Origin: CAWBFD01 sp963788115
Lineage (GTDB): Bacteria; Actinomycetota; Thermoleophilia; Solirubrobacterales; 70-9
Length of the DNA: 64,000 nt
NCBI GenBank assembly: GCA_963788115.1
Contig: CAWBFD010000004.1
Location: forward strand, 1,612,001-1,676,000
Direction: 5' to 3'
The position numbers and the translations under genes are program-made. Below the pieces are notes generated by a model. The model was given only the letters and a program-made list of their open reading frames with translations. It did not search any database and was not told the origin of the DNA. Position 1 is the first letter of the stretch. Every line of letters begins with the position of its first letter. Positions 48,106 to 57,245 of the stretch are shown here, piece by piece.

Positions 48106-49014
48106 TCAGGTTGAGGTCGAATACATCCGCCGGCTCCTCCGGCCTGCGAGTTCCTCTCGGAGCTCCGCGACGACCCGCCGGCCGGCCAGCGGGTCGCGGA
48201 AGTTGACCGTGCCGACGGCAACCGCAGTGGCGCCGGCGGCAAGGAACTCCACCGCGTGCGAGCCCGTCTCGATCCCGCCCATGCCGATCACCGGGATGGT
48301 CAGTGCGGCCGCCACCCGCCTCACCTGCTCGAGCGCAATCGCGCGCACCGCCGGGCCCGAGAGGCCCCCGCTCCCGCCCCCCAGCCACGGGCGGAGCGTG
48401 CGTGGATCGAGGCCGCTCGCCTTCAGGGTGTTGATCATCGAGATGGCGTCCGCGCCGCCCTCCTCAGCGGCGACCGCGACGTCAGCCGGATCCGCCACGT
48501 TCGGCGTCAGCTTCACGATCAGCGGCTTCTCGGTGAGCGGCCGTACCACCTCCAGCAACGCCCTCGCCTCGCTGGGCTGCTCCCCCACGATCAGCCCGGA
48601 ATCGACGTTCGGACAGGAGATGTTGAGCTCGAGTCCGGCCACGGCCGCCTCTCCGGCGACGCCCCGGACCAGACGGGCGAACTGCTCGTGGCTCGTCCCC
48701 ATGACCGAGACGATCAGCGGAACCGGGAGCTCCGCCAGCGCCGGCAGGTCGGTCTCGAGGAAGCCCGCGAGACCCTTGTTCGGCAGCCCGATCGAGTTGA
48801 CCATGCCCGACGGGGTCTCGTACAGCCGTGGGGGCGGATTGCCGATCCGCGCCTCGGGGGTGATCGTCTTCGAGACGAAGGCGGAGAACGGGAAGCGCCC
48901 GAGCAGCGCGTCGCCGAAGGCACGCCTGGCCGCGATCGCGTCGAAGGTGCCCGACCCGTTGAGCACGGGGTGCCCCAGGCGAATGCCGGCGATCTCGGCG
49001 CTCGGGTCCGTCAG
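48106..49014 (-). CDS. pyrD: Dihydroorotate dehydrogenase, class 1B catalytic subunit
   Basis: PyrD oxidises dihydroorotate to orotate. The fold begins TDPSAEIAGIRLGHPVLNGSGTFD. The catalytic Cys is in LELNISCPNVDSG, with further FMN-binding segments VKLTPNV, AISMINT and VIGMGGIETG. No ATG, GTG or TTG occurs in frame at the expected N-terminus. A CTG at 49014, overlapping the pyrK stop as CTGA, gives 302 aa, the normal length, and fits translational coupling. The nearest upstream start codons would add about 60 Arg-rich residues inside pyrK. The adjacent PyrK confirms class 1B. Confidence 0.92.
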   Translation of the reverse strand: MTDPSAEIAGIRLGHPVLNGSGTFDAIAARRAFGDALLGRFPFSAFVSKTITPEARIGNPPPRLYETPSGMVNSIGLPNKGLAGFLETDLPALAELPVPLIVSVMGTSHEQFARLVRGVAGEAAVAGLELNISCPNVDSGLIVGEQPSEARALLEVVRPLTEKPLIVKLTPNVADPADVAVAAEEGGADAISMINTLKASGLDPRTLRPWLGGGSGGLSGPAVRAIALEQVRRVAAALTIPVIGMGGIETGSHAVEFLAAGATAVAVGTVNFRDPLAGRRVVAELREELAGRRSRRMYSTST

Positions 49015-49892
49015 TGTCCTGACCCCTCGACCAGCGCGGTCAGGATCTCCTCGCCCCTGACGACCGGGCCATCGATGCAGAGCCGCATGTAGCCGCCTCC
49101 GGCGAGCGGCACCGCGCATCCGAAGCACGCGCCGTAGCCGCAGGCCATCGGGGTCTCCAGGGCGAGCTGGGTGGCGACCTCCCGGGCCGCGCACATCGAC
49201 CGCACCGCCTCGAGCATCGCCGGCGGGCCGCAGGCGTAAACGGCCGCGCTGCGGGCGTCGTCCCCCTGAAGCAGCACCGCCAGGAGGTCGGTAACCGGGC
49301 CTCGGTGGCCCGTGTGGCCATCCTCGATGGCCAGGCGAATCTCGGAGCAGGCGAAGAGGTCGAGCCCTCCCGAGTGCGCGGCGTCGCGAAACCCGAGCAG
49401 GGTGCGCGCCGGGACCCCTGCCGCCGAGAGCTCAGCCCGCAGGATCGCCAGCGGAGCGCTCCCGACTCCGCCGCCGACCAGGATCGCACCGGCGAGCTCG
49501 CGGTCCAGCTCTCGGGGGTGCGCAAAGGGACGGCCGAGCGGGCCCGTCGCCCAAAGCCCCTCCCCCGGCTCCAGGGCGGCCAGCCGCTCGGTCCCGGGCC
49601 CGACCGCCTCGACCAGGAAGTCGAGCCGCACCCCGCCCTCCACCGGCTCGGCAAGGGCCACTGAGAATGCCCGCGGCAAATACGGCCGGCCGTCCCCGCC
49701 TCCCCACCGGTCGGCGGCCGCGAGCATGTAAAACTGGCCCGCTCGGGGGGTTGGCCCGTCGCGGTCGAGTGCCGAGAACACCCGATAACCGCCGGACTCG
49801 CGATTCGCGATGACCTCGCAGCGGCGGCGCCCGATCGGGGCGAGCACCCGCCCATCGAGGACCACCTGCTGGCCGCTCGCGGTCCCGCTCAC
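49011..49892 (-). CDS. pyrK: Dihydroorotate dehydrogenase electron transfer subunit
   Basis: PyrK passes electrons from PyrD to NAD+ through FAD and a [2Fe-2S] cluster. The FAD domain has YLPRAFSVAL, and GGGVGSAPLAILRAEL marks the NAD domain. The cluster Cys lie in CGYGACFGCAVPLAGG and YMRLCIDGPV. I choose GTG at 49892, which overlaps the carB stop as GTGA, giving 293 aa. The longer open frame beyond it runs through the carB 3' end and is not plausible. Confidence 0.93.
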   Translation of the reverse strand: MSGTASGQQVVLDGRVLAPIGRRRCEVIANRESGGYRVFSALDRDGPTPRAGQFYMLAAADRWGGGDGRPYLPRAFSVALAEPVEGGVRLDFLVEAVGPGTERLAALEPGEGLWATGPLGRPFAHPRELDRELAGAILVGGGVGSAPLAILRAELSAAGVPARTLLGFRDAAHSGGLDLFACSEIRLAIEDGHTGHRGPVTDLLAVLLQGDDARSAAVYACGPPAMLEAVRSMCAAREVATQLALETPMACGYGACFGCAVPLAGGGYMRLCIDGPVVRGEEILTALVEGSGH

Positions 49893-52800
49893 GCCCGACT
49901 CCGTGGGTGATCGAGCACCTGATCGGCGGCAACGCCTCCGCCGGCGAGCGCGTGGAGCTCCTGAAGGCTCCGTGGGTCCGCGCTGCGCTCGCGCGCCGCG
50001 TAGATCGCACGCGCGGCTGCCGACGCCCCGGTCATCGTCGTCAGGCACGGAATGCCCTGGCGGACCGCGGCGCTGCGGATCTCATACCCGTCCGAGCGCG
50101 CGCCGCTGCCGGTCGGGGTGTTGATGACGAGATCGACCTCCCTGTCGCGGATGTGGTCGACCACGTGCGGCGAGCCCTCGGCGATCTTGTTGATCGGCCT
50201 CACCGGAATCCCCATGCGCGAGATCGCCTGCGCGGTGCCCCTGGTGGCGATGATCCCGAAGCCCATGTCGTGGAAGCGGGCCGCAAGCTGGGTGGCCGCC
50301 GGCTTGTCGGTGTCGGTGACCGTGATGAACACCGTGCCGTGTTGGGGCAGCGCCACTCCGGCCGCCGCCTGTGCCTTGCCGAACGCGCTCGGGAAGTCGG
50401 GGGCGATCCCCATCACCTCGCCGGTGGACTTCATCTCGGGCCCCAGCACCGAGTCGGCCCCGGCGAATCGGGCGAACGGCAGCACTGCCTCCTTCACGCT
50501 CACGTGGTCGCCGAGGCGGTCGGGCAGCTCCTGGTCCGCCACTCGCTCGCCCAGCATCAGCCGGCAGGCGATCTTCGCCAGCGGAGCCCCGATCGCTTTC
50601 GACACGAACGGGACCGTGCGCGAGGCACGGGGATTCGCCTCGATTACGTGCAGCTCCCCTCCGGCGACCGCGTACTGGATGTTGATCAGCCCCACCACCC
50701 CAAGCTCCAGGGCGATCCGTCGGCTGGTCTCGCGGATCTCCTCGAGCATCTCCTCACCGAGGCTCATCGGCGGGATCACGCAGGCCGAGTCGCCCGAGTG
50801 AACCCCAGCCTCCTCGACGTGCTGCATGATCGCGGCGACGCCCACCTCCTCGCCGTCGGCGAGCGCGTCGACATCCACCTCGATCGCGTCCTCGAGGAAC
50901 CGATCGAGCAGCAGCGGATGCTCCTGGTCCGCCTTGACGTTGGCCTCGAGGTAGGTGGCCAGCCCCTCCGCTGAATAGCAGATCTCCATCGCGCGGCCGC
51001 CGAGGACGTAGGACGGCCTGACCAGGAGCGGGAACCCGACGTCCTCGGCGATCACCGCGGCCTCCTCTGCTGAGAGCGCGGTGCCGTAGGGAGGGTGAGA
51101 GATCCCGAGCCGTCGCAGAAGCGCGCCGAAGCGCCCGCGATCCTCGGCCAGGTCGATCGCGTCGACCGGGGTGCCGAGCAGCCGCACGCCGGCCTCCCCG
51201 AGCGGGCGGGCCAGCTTCAACGGGGTCTGCCCGCCGAACTGGACGATGACCCCCTCCGGGCGCTCGACCTCGATCACGGCGAGGACGTCGTCTTCGGTCA
51301 GCGGCTCGAAGTAGAGGCGATCCGAGGTGTCGTAGTCCGTCGAGACCGTCTCCGGGTTGCAGTTGATCATCACCGCGTCGCGGCCGGTGTCGCGAACGGT
51401 CATCGCGGCGTGCACGCAGCAGTAGTCGAACTCGATCCCCTGTCCGATCCGGTTCGGGCCGGAGCCGAGGATCACGACCGAGGGCCGATCGCCGCGCCTG
51501 ACCTCGCCCGCCAGGGGTCGCGGTCCCCGCTCGTGCCCGGAGTAGTAGTAGGGCGTCCTGGCCTCGAACTCGGCCGCGCAGGTGTCGACGGAGTTGTAGG
51601 TGCGGGCGAGGCCCTCGGTGCCGTCGCCTTCCGTGGCGAGTGCCCGCAGCTCTCGCAGGAACCAGGGATCGACCTGGGTGCGCTCCCTCACCTGGTCGAG
51701 CGGGAGCCCGCGGCGAAAGGCCTCGAGCACGAGGTCGAAGCGGTCGGACGCCGGGGTCTCGAGACGGGTCAGCAACTCGCCGTCCTCTGCTGGGATCTCG
51801 GGCTCGGAGTCGAGCTCGCGCGAGCGCATCGCCTTCGCGAACGACTCCCTGAACGTTCGGCCGATCGCCATCGCCTCGCCCACCGACTTCATGTGCGTCG
51901 TCAACGACCCCTCGGCGCCCGGGAACTTCTCGAACGCGAACCGGGGCACCTTGACGACGACGTAGTCGATCGTGGGCTCGAACGACGCGGGGGTCGCCTG
52001 GGTGATGTCGTTCGGGATCTCCTCCAGCGCGTAGCCGACCGCGAGCCGCGCCGCGATCTTGGCGATCGGGAACCCGGTTGCCTTCGAGGCCAGCGCCGAC
52101 GAGCGGGAGACCCTCGGGTTCATCTCGATCACGACCACCTCGCCGGTCGCCGGGTTCACCGCGAACTGGATGTTCGAGCCCCCGGTCTCGACCCCGACCG
52201 CGCGGATCACGCGCAGCGCCTGGTTCCGAAGCTCCTGGTAGAGGGCATCGGTGAGCGTCTGCGCCGGCGCCACCGTGACCGAGTCGCCGGTGTGCACCCC
52301 CATCGGGTCGACGTTCTCGATCGAGCAGATGACGACAACGTTGTCGTTGCGATCGCGCATGACCTCGAGCTCGAACTCGCCCCAGCCGAGCACGGACTCC
52401 TCAACCAGCACCTGGTTGATCGGGCTCGCGGCAAGCCCCTCCGACACCACCTGGCGCAGCTCGGTCTCGGTCCGGCCGACGCCGCCCCCTTGGCCGCCGA
52501 GCGTGAACGCGGGCCGGACGATTGCGGGCAGCCGGATTCGCCGGTCGGCCAGGCCCCGCTCGACCTCACCGACACCGGTCACGATCTCCGACCACGGCAC
52601 GCGCAAGCCCGACGCCTCCATCGTGGAGCGGAATGCCTCTCGGTCCTCGGCCCGGTGGATGGCCTCGTAGTCGGCGCCGATCAACTCCACCCCGAACCGC
52701 TCGAGCTGGCCGCCGTCGTGCAGCGCCTTCGCGAGGTTGAGGGCAGTCTGGCCGCCGAGGGTGGGCAGCAGCGCGTCGGGACGCTCGCGCTCGACGATCC

Positions 52801-53026
52801 GTTCCAGCGACTGGGGAGTGAGCGGCTCCACGTAGGTCCGGTGGGCGAACTCGGGGTCGGTCATGATCGTCGCCGGGTTCGAGTTCACGAGCACGACCTC
52901 GTACCCCTCCTCGAGCAGGACCTTGCACGCCTGCACCCCCGAGTAGTCGAACTCGGCCGCCTGCCCGATCACGATCGGCCCTGAGCCGATCAGCAGGATC
53001 TTGGAGATGTCGTCGCGCCTAGGCAT
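49889..53026 (-). CDS. carB: Carbamoyl phosphate synthase large subunit
   Basis: CarB makes carbamoyl phosphate from bicarbonate, ATP and ammonia delivered by CarA. The two homologous ATP-grasp halves are visible, starting with DISKILLIGSGPIVIGQAAEFDYSG and RPSVVILGSGPNRIGQGIEFDYC, each with its EMNPRVSRSSALASKATG- or EANPRASRTVPFVSKAIG-type segment. A C-terminal MGS-like allosteric domain starts near residue 910 (HGTVFITVTDTDKPAA). The length, 1045 aa, is normal. The gene overlaps pyrK by 4 bp and lies 60 bp after carA. Confidence 0.97.
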   Translation of the reverse strand: MPRRDDISKILLIGSGPIVIGQAAEFDYSGVQACKVLLEEGYEVVLVNSNPATIMTDPEFAHRTYVEPLTPQSLERIVERERPDALLPTLGGQTALNLAKALHDGGQLERFGVELIGADYEAIHRAEDREAFRSTMEASGLRVPWSEIVTGVGEVERGLADRRIRLPAIVRPAFTLGGQGGGVGRTETELRQVVSEGLAASPINQVLVEESVLGWGEFELEVMRDRNDNVVVICSIENVDPMGVHTGDSVTVAPAQTLTDALYQELRNQALRVIRAVGVETGGSNIQFAVNPATGEVVVIEMNPRVSRSSALASKATGFPIAKIAARLAVGYALEEIPNDITQATPASFEPTIDYVVVKVPRFAFEKFPGAEGSLTTHMKSVGEAMAIGRTFRESFAKAMRSRELDSEPEIPAEDGELLTRLETPASDRFDLVLEAFRRGLPLDQVRERTQVDPWFLRELRALATEGDGTEGLARTYNSVDTCAAEFEARTPYYYSGHERGPRPLAGEVRRGDRPSVVILGSGPNRIGQGIEFDYCCVHAAMTVRDTGRDAVMINCNPETVSTDYDTSDRLYFEPLTEDDVLAVIEVERPEGVIVQFGGQTPLKLARPLGEAGVRLLGTPVDAIDLAEDRGRFGALLRRLGISHPPYGTALSAEEAAVIAEDVGFPLLVRPSYVLGGRAMEICYSAEGLATYLEANVKADQEHPLLLDRFLEDAIEVDVDALADGEEVGVAAIMQHVEEAGVHSGDSACVIPPMSLGEEMLEEIRETSRRIALELGVVGLINIQYAVAGGELHVIEANPRASRTVPFVSKAIGAPLAKIACRLMLGERVADQELPDRLGDHVSVKEAVLPFARFAGADSVLGPEMKSTGEVMGIAPDFPSAFGKAQAAAGVALPQHGTVFITVTDTDKPAATQLAARFHDMGFGIIATRGTAQAISRMGIPVRPINKIAEGSPHVVDHIRDREVDLVINTPTGSGARSDGYEIRSAAVRQGIPCLTTMTGASAAARAIYAARERSADPRSLQELHALAGGGVAADQVLDHPRSRA

Positions 53027-53086
53027 CAGGTCATTCGGCGCGGAGCAGAGGGCGGAGCCCCGATTGCGACGCGTCAGGCAGGTGGC

Positions 53087-54253
53087 TCATTGTGTGAGCT
53101 CCAGGAAGCGGTCGAAGAGGTGTCGCGCGTCGTGTGGCCCGGGGCCCGCCTCGGGGTGGTACTGGACCGCGTAGCCCCGGACATCGCGCAGCTCGATCCC
53201 CTCGACGGTCCGGTCGTAGAGGTTCAGGTGCGAGAGCTCGGCCGTGCCGAAATCGGTCTCCCAGCGCACCGGCTCGTCGGCGTCGATCCGCTCGCCGCCG
53301 TCGGGAGGGCGCACCGCGAACCCGTGGTTCTGGGAGGTGATGTCGATCCGGCCTGCGGCGAGCTCCTTGACCGGATGGTTCGCACCGCGGTGGCCGAACC
53401 GGAGCTTGAACGTGTCGAGGCCGACCGCTCGGCTGAGCAGCTGGTGGCCGAGGCAGATGCCCACGACCGGCCGCTTCCCGACGAGCTCGCGCGTCGTCTC
53501 GACCACGTAGTCGAGCGCCGCGGGGTCACCGGGTCCGTTGGCCAGGAAGATCAGGTCGGGGTTCCGCTCGAGCACGGCCTCCGGTCCGGCGGTGCAGGGC
53601 AGCAGCGTCACCCGGCACCCTCGCTCCCGGAACTGCCTGATGATCGAGCGCTTGATCCCGGTGTCCAGGGCGACCACGTGGGGTCCCCCCTCCCCAGCCC
53701 CGAGCTCGACCGGACCGTCGGGAGCGACCGTGCGGGCGAGGTCGGCGCCCGCCATCTCCGGCTCGGCCGCAATCCGCTCGCGGGCCTCGGGTTCGCCGGT
53801 GGAGCCGGGGAAGATCCCGCCGCGCATCGCCCCGCGGTCGCGGATGGTGCGGACGAGGGCCCGTGTGTCGACCCCGCTGATCGCGGCGATCCCGTGGTCG
53901 CGCAGCCAGTCGAGCCAGCCTCCCTCGCCATCGGGGTCCCGCGTACCGGAGGCCGCGCCAACGGGCGTCGCCGGGGAGTTCTTGCCCTCGCGCATGATCA
54001 CGCCGCGGGCGTGCACCCGGTCCGACTCCATCGCCGCCTCTGACACGCCGTAATTGCCGATCAGCGGGTAGGTGAAGGTGATGATCTGCCCCGCGTAGGA
54101 GGGGTCGGTCACGGCCTCCTGATAGCCGGTCATCGAGGTGTTGAACACAACTTCGCCGGTGATCGAACCCGCGGCGGCGCAGAGCTCGCCGTCGAAGCGC
54201 GTGCCGTCCTCGAGCAGGACGTAGCCGGGCTCTCGTCGGTCGGCCCGCGTCAT
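53087..54253 (-). CDS. carA: Carbamoyl phosphate synthase small (glutaminase) subunit
   Basis: CarA hydrolyses glutamine and channels ammonia to CarB. The N-terminal CPSase domain begins GYVLLEDGTRFDGELCAAAGSITGEVVFNTSMTGY. The class I amidotransferase domain has the nucleophile Cys in PVVGICLGHQLLSRAVG and the catalytic His/Glu pair in YAVQYHPEAGPGP. The length, 388 aa, is normal. It overlaps a cysteine-hydrolase gene by 4 bp at its start (54250-54253). Confidence 0.97.
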   Translation of the reverse strand: MTRADRREPGYVLLEDGTRFDGELCAAAGSITGEVVFNTSMTGYQEAVTDPSYAGQIITFTYPLIGNYGVSEAAMESDRVHARGVIMREGKNSPATPVGAASGTRDPDGEGGWLDWLRDHGIAAISGVDTRALVRTIRDRGAMRGGIFPGSTGEPEARERIAAEPEMAGADLARTVAPDGPVELGAGEGGPHVVALDTGIKRSIIRQFRERGCRVTLLPCTAGPEAVLERNPDLIFLANGPGDPAALDYVVETTRELVGKRPVVGICLGHQLLSRAVGLDTFKLRFGHRGANHPVKELAAGRIDITSQNHGFAVRPPDGGERIDADEPVRWETDFGTAELSHLNLYDRTVEGIELRDVRGYAVQYHPEAGPGPHDARHLFDRFLELTQ

Positions 54254-54813
54254 GTGGGGTTCGGCGCGAACTCCAGCACCAGCCTCTGCACGGCCTTGAA
54301 CTCATCGGTCCCCGCCCGCCCGACCAGCTCGAACAGGGCCGTCTCGACGCTGGTTACGGTGGCCCCTGCGCGCTCCATCCGCGCCAGGCCGATCTCCCGG
54401 TTCTGCTCGAACCGCGAGCCCACGGCGTCGCGCGCGACGTGGACTTCGACGCCGTCGGTGAGCAGGTCGAGCGTCGTCTGGTTGACGCAGACGTGCGTCT
54501 CGATCCCGCAGATCAGCGCCTGGTCGCGGCCGCCGAGGTCGAAGCCATCCGCCTCGGGCGCCGAGAACGCGAGCTTCTCGAGCGGCTCCACCCCCTCGGG
54601 AAGGGCCTGCGCAATATGGGGATCGGTGGCACCGAGCCCCTTCGGATATTGCTCGGTGACGATCACCGGGATCCCGACCGCGGCGGCCCCGCGGACCAGG
54701 ATCCCCGCGGCCCGTGCGACGTCCTCGAAGCTGGGGACCGCCTTCCGGAAGGCCTCCTGGACGTCGATCACCAGCAGGGCGGCGCGCTCTGGATCGAGCT
54801 TCGAGTGACTCAT
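54250..54813 (-). CDS. Isochorismatase-family cysteine hydrolase
   Basis: The 187-aa protein has the catalytic Asp in LLVIDVQEAF, a Lys-containing segment PLEKLAFSAPEA, and the nucleophile Cys in ICGIETHVCVNQTTLDLL. This is the Asp-Lys-Cys triad of nicotinamidase/isochorismatase-like hydrolases. Relatives include RutB-type ureidoacrylate hydrolase and N-carbamoylsarcosine amidase. It overlaps carA by 4 bp and lies 7 bp from pyrC, so it is a true member of the pyr operon, but its substrate is unknown. Confidence 0.88.
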   Translation of the reverse strand: MSHSKLDPERAALLVIDVQEAFRKAVPSFEDVARAAGILVRGAAAVGIPVIVTEQYPKGLGATDPHIAQALPEGVEPLEKLAFSAPEADGFDLGGRDQALICGIETHVCVNQTTLDLLTDGVEVHVARDAVGSRFEQNREIGLARMERAGATVTSVETALFELVGRAGTDEFKAVQRLVLEFAPNPT

Positions 54814-54820
54814 GCGACCT

Positions 54821-56185
54821 TCATCCCGCCACTCCCATGGCGAACTGTCGCTGGCGGTAGGCCACCCTGCCGGCGGCCACGGTCATCAGCACCCTGCCCC
54901 GCAGCTCCCGCCCGGCGAAGCACGAGTTATGGCTCCGGCTCTCCCAGCCCTGTGCGCCGGCTTCCCAAACGGCGTCGGGGTCGACCAGCACCAGGTTTGC
55001 CCCGCTTCCCGGCGCCAGGCTGGGGAGCTCAAGATCAAACGCCGCGGCGCCCGCGCTCAGCCGATCGACCAGCAGCCCCAACTCGAGCGTCCCCGGGACC
55101 ACGAGCTCGGTGTGAAGCACGGCGAACGCCGTCTCGAGCCCGATGACGCCCATCGCCGCCTCCTCGAACGGCACCTCCTTGCGCTCGGGCGGGTGGGGCG
55201 CATGGTCGGTGGCGATGCAGTCGATGATGCCGGCTCGGAGGCCGTCGATCAGCGCCTGGCGGTCGTCCTCGCCGCGCAACGGGGGGTGCATCTTGAAGGC
55301 CGAATCGAGGGTGCGGACCTCCTCGTCGGTGAGCGTGAGGTGATGCGGAGCCACCTCGCAGGTGACGCGCACGCCGGCCTCCTTGGCGGCCGCAACGGCC
55401 TCGACCGAGGCCCGTGCGGAGAGGTGCAGGACGTGTATCCGCGCGTCCTCGTAAAGCGCCAGCGCCGCGTCGCGGGCGATCATGGTCGACTCCGAGACCG
55501 AGGGGATCCCCGCGAGGCCGAGCGCGGCCGAGACGGTGCCCTCGTGCATGGCGCCGTCAGGCGAGAGCTCGGGGTCCTCCTCGTGGAGCGCGATCTGAAG
55601 CCCGGCGAGCCGCTGATACTGGAGCGCTCGGCGCAGCACCCGGGCGCTTCGCACCGGGAGACCGTCGTCGGAGAGCCCGGCGGCGCCCGCGTCGGCGAGG
55701 TCCGCCATCTCGGTCAACTCCTCACCCGCCATGCCCCGCGTGACGCAGGCGAGGAAGCCGACCGGCACCGACGCCCCCCCGCGCGCTCGCTCCCGCAGCG
55801 CGAGCACGTCGGCGGCGCTGTCCACAGGCGGCTCGGTGTTCGCCATCGCGAGCACGCCGCAGTAGCCGCCCGCCGCCGCGGCACGCGATCCGGTTTCGAT
55901 GTCCTCGGCGTCCTCGCCACCCGGCGTCCGAAGATGGACGTGTGGGTCGAAGAAGGCGGGAAAGACCCGCATTCCCCCGGCGTCGATCGATTCCGCGCCC
56001 TCGCTCTCGACGGAGCCCGGTTCGGCCAGCTCGTCGATCCGTCCGTCGCGAACGACGACGTCGTGGATGCCGTCGATCCCGGCCCTGGGGTCGAGCACCG
56101 AGGCTCGGCGCAGCAGCAGCTCGTCGGGTCCGGCATCGTCCTCGAGGCCGCGCCAATCGAGCGATGAGATCGGCCTCGCGCTCAC
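54821..56185 (-). CDS. pyrC: Dihydroorotase
   Basis: PyrC cyclises carbamoyl aspartate to dihydroorotate. The zinc motif is in FFDPHVHLRTPGGEDAEDI, with later His/Asp ligands in GLQIALHEED, IHVLHLSARASVEAV and CIATDHAPHPPERK. It is a class I (457-aa-type) enzyme. I favour GTG at 56185 (VSARPISSLDW) because GAGGGG lies 8 nt upstream; GTG at 56194 is also open. The upstream gap holds a dispersed 76-bp repeat. Confidence 0.95.
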   Translation of the reverse strand: MSARPISSLDWRGLEDDAGPDELLLRRASVLDPRAGIDGIHDVVVRDGRIDELAEPGSVESEGAESIDAGGMRVFPAFFDPHVHLRTPGGEDAEDIETGSRAAAAGGYCGVLAMANTEPPVDSAADVLALRERARGGASVPVGFLACVTRGMAGEELTEMADLADAGAAGLSDDGLPVRSARVLRRALQYQRLAGLQIALHEEDPELSPDGAMHEGTVSAALGLAGIPSVSESTMIARDAALALYEDARIHVLHLSARASVEAVAAAKEAGVRVTCEVAPHHLTLTDEEVRTLDSAFKMHPPLRGEDDRQALIDGLRAGIIDCIATDHAPHPPERKEVPFEEAAMGVIGLETAFAVLHTELVVPGTLELGLLVDRLSAGAAAFDLELPSLAPGSGANLVLVDPDAVWEAGAQGWESRSHNSCFAGRELRGRVLMTVAAGRVAYRQRQFAMGVAG

Positions 56186-56190
56186 AACAA

Positions 56191-56266
56191 ACACCCCTCA
56201 GTTCGCGCCCGGCCCTGAAGAGCTGGTCCCCGCCGCGCCCTCCCCTTGGCCTGCCTTGCGCTCACG
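56191..56266. repeat. 76-bp dispersed repeat, copy 2 (pyrB-pyrC junction)
   Basis: Gap-free relative of 14288-14363 with about 80% identity. It fills almost the whole pyrB-pyrC intergenic region and includes the pyrB stop codon. On the minus strand it carries the purine-rich run AAGGGGAGGG and the GAGGGG that precedes the pyrC start, so the element may contribute ribosome binding signals within the operon. Confidence 0.75.
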
Positions 56267-57245
56267 CGGGCTCGCCGATCGGGGTGGGCGCGGGCAGCTC
56301 GGTCTCGGGGCCCTGAGCGCGGCCGCCTCGCGGCCGCTCGCCACCGGCGAGCAGCTCGTAGAGGATCGCCATCCGCACCACGAGGCCGCTCTCGACCTGC
56401 GTCGGGATCAGCGAGCTGGGGCCGTCGATCACCTCGGCGGCCAGCTCCACCCCGCGATTCACCGGCCCGGGGTGCATGAGCAGCTGCCGCGAGCCGAGCC
56501 GTCTGCCGTCGATCTGGTAGCGAGCGACGTACTCGCGCAGGGACGGCACGAACGACTCCGCCATCCGCTCACGCTGCATCCTGAGCGCGTAGACGACGTC
56601 GGCCTCGGCGAGGCCGTCGAGGCGGTAGGCAACCTCGCAGTCGAGGGCGTCCTCGATTCCCCGCGGGATCAGGGTCGGTGGCCCGCACAGGGTCACCCGG
56701 GCACCCATCCTCCGGAAGGCGAGGGCGCAGGAGCGCGCGACCCGGCTGTGGAGGACGTCGCCGACGATCCAGATCGACTTGCCGTCGAGGGCTCCGATCC
56801 GGCGACGCAGCGTGTAGACGTCGAGGAGGGCCTGGCTCGGGTGCTCGTGTTTGCCGTCACCCGCATTGACCACGGCGGCGTCGGTCCAGCGTGTGACCAG
56901 CTCCGCGGCGCCCGCGTGGGGCGAGCGGATCACGATCGCCTCCGGCCCGTAGGCGGAGAGCGTCTGGATCGTGTCCTTGAGCGATTCCCCCTTGTCGATC
57001 GAAGACCCGGCCGCCTTCACCGAGACCACGTCGGCCGAGAGCCGCTTGGCGGCGAGCTCGAACGACGCACTGGTGCGCGTGCTCGACTCGTAGAAGAGGT
57101 TGACGATGGTCCGGCCCCGCAACGTGGGCACCTTCTTGATGTCGCGGCGACCCACCTCGGCGAAGCTCTCGGCTCGCTCCAGGATCCGCTCGATGTCGGG
57201 CCGCTCGAGCTGCTCGACGGTCAGCAGGTGCTTGATCGCTCTCAT
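56262..57245 (-). CDS. pyrB: Aspartate carbamoyltransferase catalytic subunit
   Basis: PyrB joins carbamoyl phosphate and aspartate. The carbamoyl-phosphate loop FYESSTRTSASFELAAKRL is present, followed by KGESLKDT, VIRSPHAGAAELV, and the late MHPGPVNRGVEL motif. The length, 327 aa, is slightly longer than the E. coli subunit because of a short Pro/Gly tail. There is no pyrI nearby. It overlaps pyrR by 4 bp and is co-transcribed with it. Confidence 0.97.
   Translation of the reverse strand: MRAIKHLLTVEQLERPDIERILERAESFAEVGRRDIKKVPTLRGRTIVNLFYESSTRTSASFELAAKRLSADVVSVKAAGSSIDKGESLKDTIQTLSAYGPEAIVIRSPHAGAAELVTRWTDAAVVNAGDGKHEHPSQALLDVYTLRRRIGALDGKSIWIVGDVLHSRVARSCALAFRRMGARVTLCGPPTLIPRGIEDALDCEVAYRLDGLAEADVVYALRMQRERMAESFVPSLREYVARYQIDGRRLGSRQLLMHPGPVNRGVELAAEVIDGPSSLIPTQVESGLVVRMAILYELLAGGERPRGGRAQGPETELPAPTPIGEPA

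Noticed and set aside
49893..50048. Upstream extension of pyrK
   Set aside because: It overlaps the 3' end of carB. GTG at 49892 forms a GTGA overlap and gives the standard PyrK start.
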